From the NCBI GenBank assembly GCA_024654345.1, contig JANLIN010000053.1, positions 1 through 8,360 on the forward strand: a DNA stretch of 8,360 nucleotides. Direction: 5' to 3'. Below the pieces are notes generated by a model that did no database searches, was not told where the DNA came from, and saw only the letters and a program-made list of their open reading frames with translations. The DNA comes from Candidatus Komeilibacteria bacterium (lineage in GTDB: Bacteria > Patescibacteriota > Patescibacteriia > UBA1558). The position numbers and the translations under genes were made by a program. Each line of letters starts with the position of its first letter. Position 1 is the first letter of the stretch. Shown here in pieces: positions 6,319-8,360 of the stretch.

Positions 6319-6759
6319 ATGCTTATAGGCGAATATCAACACAGTCTGGACGATAAGGGACGGTTAGCTTTGCCGGCTAAGTTTCGGACCATATTCAAGA
6401 GTGGCGCCGTTACGACCAAGGGATTGGATGGCTGTTTGTTTGTATATGCCAAAAAGGACTGGCAACAACTAGTCGATAAGCTGGTCAAATTGCCTATTAG
6501 CCAGGCTAAAAGCCGGGCCTTTGTGCGATTGATGCTGGGTGGGGCGATGGATGTGTCATTAGATAAGCAGGGAAGGGTAAATTTGCCTGATTATCTAATA
6601 TCATATGCACAGCTGAAAAAGAAAGTTATCGTGACCGGCTTGTACAATCGTCTGGAAATATGGGATGAGTCCGCTTGGCAGTCGTACAAAACCAAGACCG
6701 AGGCCGGTAGTGCTGAGATAGCGGAAACATTGAGCGAGCTAGGGGAGATTGCAATTTAA
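6319..6759 (+). CDS. mraZ: MraZ, transcriptional regulator of the division and cell-wall cluster
   Basis: This 146-residue DNA-binding protein of the MraZ family typically forms rings of eight to twelve subunits and represses its own operon. Two SpoVT/AbrB-like swapped-hairpin domains are seen, each with the family signature: DDKGRLALPAKFR at 11-23 and DKQGRVNLP at 82-90. The N-terminal start MLIGEYQHSLD is the family's usual beginning, so the ATG at 6319 is well supported. The length is close to the typical 140-150 residues. It is the first gene of the cluster, 8 bp upstream of rsmH, and its likely operator boxes lie about 40-90 bp upstream of the start. No Shine-Dalgarno motif precedes it. 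Confidence 0.97.
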   Translation: MLIGEYQHSLDDKGRLALPAKFRTIFKSGAVTTKGLDGCLFVYAKKDWQQLVDKLVKLPISQAKSRAFVRLMLGGAMDVSLDKQGRVNLPDYLISYAQLKKKVIVTGLYNRLEIWDESAWQSYKTKTEAGSAEIAETLSELGEIAI

Positions 6760-6767
6760 ATTATCTT

Positions 6768-7691
6768 ATGGCTGATCACGTACCGGTATTACTGACGGAA
6801 ACTATTGCCGCTCTGAGAGTAACTCCGAATATGAACTATATTGATTGTACTGTGGGAGCTGGTGGGCATGCTGAGGCTATTCTGAAGTTAAATGGACCAG
6901 AAGGTAAAGTATATGGTATTGATGCGGATGATACGGCTCTGACACTGGCGAAGAAGAATTTGAAGAAATATGGTCACCGTCTGGTGTTGGTACAAGGAAA
7001 TTATCGTTCTTTGGAAACAATCGCCCGGGAAGAAAAAATAGAAAGTCGATACCTGGGTGGTATTTACGCGGATTTGGGTCTTTCCACTATGCAGCTGGAG
7101 AGTCAGCGGGGCTTTAGTTTTCAAACCGATACGCCGCTGGAAATGAGCTTCTCAAATCACGGCTCTATTACGGCGGCGGAGATCATCAATCATTGGTCAG
7201 AAGAAGAGATAGGGAAAATACTTCGTGATTTTGGAGAAGAAGAGCGCTGGCGTAGCATAGCGGCCACCATTGTCAGACAACGATCTATCGATCCGATCAC
7301 CACTACGGGACAGCTATCAGATTTAGTTAAGCGGGTTAAATCTTCTCGCCATCACAATCCGGCCACCAAAACATTTCAGGCCTTAAGAATCGCCGTTAAT
7401 GATGAACTTGAGGGACTTCGCGAGTTGCTGCCGGCGGCTTTAAACATATTACCGTCCGGAGGTCGCTTGACCATCATCAGTTATCATTCTCTGGAAGATA
7501 GAATTGTAAAGAATTTTTTCCGAGAAGAAGCTAAGGATTGCGTTTGCCCGCCAAATTTTCCTCATTGTATATGTGATCATCGAAGTAGAGTAAAGCTGAT
7601 TACAAAAAAACCAATAACCCCCATGCCGGAAGAAATTAAGATAAACCCACGTAGTCGCAGTGCTAAGCTGCGGGTAGCGGCCAGGGTTTGA
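6768..7691 (+). CDS. rsmH: RsmH (MraW), 16S rRNA cytosine-1402 N4-methyltransferase
   Basis: This 307-residue, full-length enzyme uses S-adenosylmethionine to methylate N4 of C1402 in the decoding centre of 16S rRNA. Clear family motifs are HVPVLLTET (4-12), the cofactor-binding DCTVGAGGHAEAIL (26-39), GIDADD (50-55), ADLGLSTMQLES..RGFSF (101-118), NPATKTFQALRIAVNDELEG (197-216), GGRLTIISYHSLEDRIVK (231-248) and the end NPRSRSAKLRVA. A cysteine cluster CVC..FPHCIC (258-269) near the end is usual for the family. The loop after RGFSF reads LEMSF rather than the common LDMRM, a mild variation. It ends in TGA just after the conserved C-terminal motif, supporting TGA as a real stop. A GGGGAG inside mraZ lies too far upstream of the ATG to act as a ribosome binding site. 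Confidence 0.98.
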   Translation: MADHVPVLLTETIAALRVTPNMNYIDCTVGAGGHAEAILKLNGPEGKVYGIDADDTALTLAKKNLKKYGHRLVLVQGNYRSLETIAREEKIESRYLGGIYADLGLSTMQLESQRGFSFQTDTPLEMSFSNHGSITAAEIINHWSEEEIGKILRDFGEEERWRSIAATIVRQRSIDPITTTGQLSDLVKRVKSSRHHNPATKTFQALRIAVNDELEGLRELLPAALNILPSGGRLTIISYHSLEDRIVKNFFREEAKDCVCPPNFPHCICDHRSRVKLITKKPITPMPEEIKINPRSRSAKLRVAARV

Positions 7692-7742
7692 CCAGAATTA
7701 ATTTATTAAATAATAAAAGTAAAAATTAACTAAAAAATCAAT

Positions 7743-8057
7743 ATGCGAGGGCCAAAAACAAAACAAGGGTTTGCTGTACCCAGCAAACTAAGACCTGTTC
7801 TTTTAATTGGAGTTATTGCTGGTGTATTTATGTACCTGATGAGCGTCAATAACAGCGCTACCTTGGGCATAGAAATCTCGGGATTCCAGCAAGAAATTTA
7901 TCAACTGCGAGAGTCTAATAGAGAATTACAGGTGAAAATCACAAATCTCCAATCAATCTCAAGAATAGAGAGGCTGGCTGGTGAAATGAATATGGTAAGC
8001 GTGGATAAATACAGCTATATCAGTACCGATACGGCGGTAGCAATTGGCAATCGATAA
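7743..8057 (+). CDS. ftsL: FtsL-like cell division membrane protein
   Basis: This 104-residue protein has a short basic cytoplasmic tail (1-17), one membrane helix (about 18-34) and an extracytoplasmic coiled coil (about 42-72, SGFQQEIYQLRESNRELQVKI). A short segment follows that resembles the IERLAGE-NMV element of FtsL/DivIC proteins (75-85). FtsL with FtsB/DivIC and FtsQ forms the scaffold that activates the septal synthase FtsW-FtsI. Sequence similarity in this family is low, so the call rests mainly on topology, size and position between rsmH and the FtsI-like gene. It starts 51 bp after rsmH in an A/T-rich gap with no Shine-Dalgarno motif. DivIC-like would be an equally fair name. Confidence 0.85.
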   Translation: MRGPKTKQGFAVPSKLRPVLLIGVIAGVFMYLMSVNNSATLGIEISGFQQEIYQLRESNRELQVKITNLQSISRIERLAGEMNMVSVDKYSYISTDTAVAIGNR

Positions 8058-8129
8058 GAAATTGTAATCATATTTAAAGCAATTTTGCACCGACGGCAGA
8101 TTTGATATCTAATATTAATATAAATTTTC

Positions 8130-8360
8130 GTGATAGCGCGGCGCAAAAATAAGAACAATGTAGAAAGCGATCGACTTCGATGGTTGACTTTATTTTTTTT
8201 AGTGGGAGCTTTGCTCGTGTTAACGAAACTTGGTTGGATGCAGATTTTTCGTCATGAATACTATATTGCCTTGGCGGACGAACAATATCTTACGGCTAGA
8301 GAAGTTCAGGCCGATCGGGGTGAGATCCTTCTCCAAGATTATAAACAACCGGGTAAATAT
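8130..8360 (+). CDS. ftsI: FtsI/PBP2-type penicillin-binding protein, N-terminal fragment (cut by window end)
   Basis: Seventy-seven codons are present, in frame to the last base. The product begins MIARRKNKNNVESDRLRW, then a membrane helix (about 19-35, LTLFFLVGALLVLTKL) and IFRHEYYIALADEQYL. The motif VQADRGEIL follows, equivalent to the PRGxIYDR element at the start of the class B penicillin-binding protein dimerisation domain. FtsI is the transpeptidase that crosslinks septal peptidoglycan; the catalytic domain is outside the window. The start is GTG at 8130: an in-frame TAA lies at 8121-8123 and no ATG occurs before the membrane helix (ATT at 8124 is a remote alternative). It lies 72 bp after ftsL in a gap that holds nothing else I can identify. 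Confidence 0.88.
   Translation, partial: MIARRKNKNNVESDRLRWLTLFFLVGALLVLTKLGWMQIFRHEYYIALADEQYLTAREVQADRGEILLQDYKQPGKY

Noticed and set aside
7689..7691. TGA at the end of rsmH as a recoded glycine codon (Gracilibacteria-type code)
   Set aside because: The protein already ends at the conserved C-terminal motif of the family, and readthrough would add only five more residues after the recoded codon before TAA.

Overview
The window looks like a chromosomal segment of an uncultivated, small-genome bacterium, most likely of the Patescibacteria / Candidate Phyla Radiation. This placement is inference. It rests on a division cluster with no Shine-Dalgarno motifs, a helicase with a nuclease domain inserted in it, a short eroded TsaB-like gene just before mraZ, and a large one-pass membrane protein with a PP2C-like cytoplasmic domain. 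The code appears standard: rsmH stops at a TGA exactly where its family normally ends, which argues against lineages that read TGA as glycine.

Layout. Positions 1-278 are a tandem array of 22-23 bp pyrimidine-rich units that runs off the left edge, followed by a C/T-rich stretch to about 315. At 341-2806 (+) is a UvrD/PcrA-type superfamily 1 helicase carrying a complete DnaQ-like (DEDDh) 3'-5' exonuclease domain inside subdomain 2B. Convergent to it, with 13 bp between the stops, is a 729-residue membrane protein at 2820-5009 (-). It has a degenerate PPM/PP2C-like domain inside the cell, one membrane helix, a helical stalk and a predicted six-bladed beta-propeller outside. A roughly 100 bp divergent intergenic region with a perfect 8-bp inverted repeat separates it from a small winged-helix protein with a degenerate nucleotidyltransferase-like tail (5113-5679, +). 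This is followed 18 bp later by a truncated TsaB-like gene (5698-6099, +).

From about 6215 to the right edge lies the start of a dcw (division and cell wall) cluster: promoter with MraZ operator boxes, mraZ, rsmH (mraW), an ftsL-like gene, and the 5' end of ftsI/pbp2, cut by the window end. MraZ probably represses its own operon through TGGGG-type direct repeats at exact 10-bp spacing around and just after the predicted transcription start. RsmH methylates 16S rRNA, the FtsL-like protein scaffolds the divisome, and FtsI makes septal peptidoglycan.

The most unusual items are the helicase-exonuclease insertion, the pseudo-phosphatase/propeller membrane protein and the tandem array with an 89-bp higher-order duplication. 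I see no tRNA, rRNA, CRISPR array, transposase or clear intrinsic terminator.
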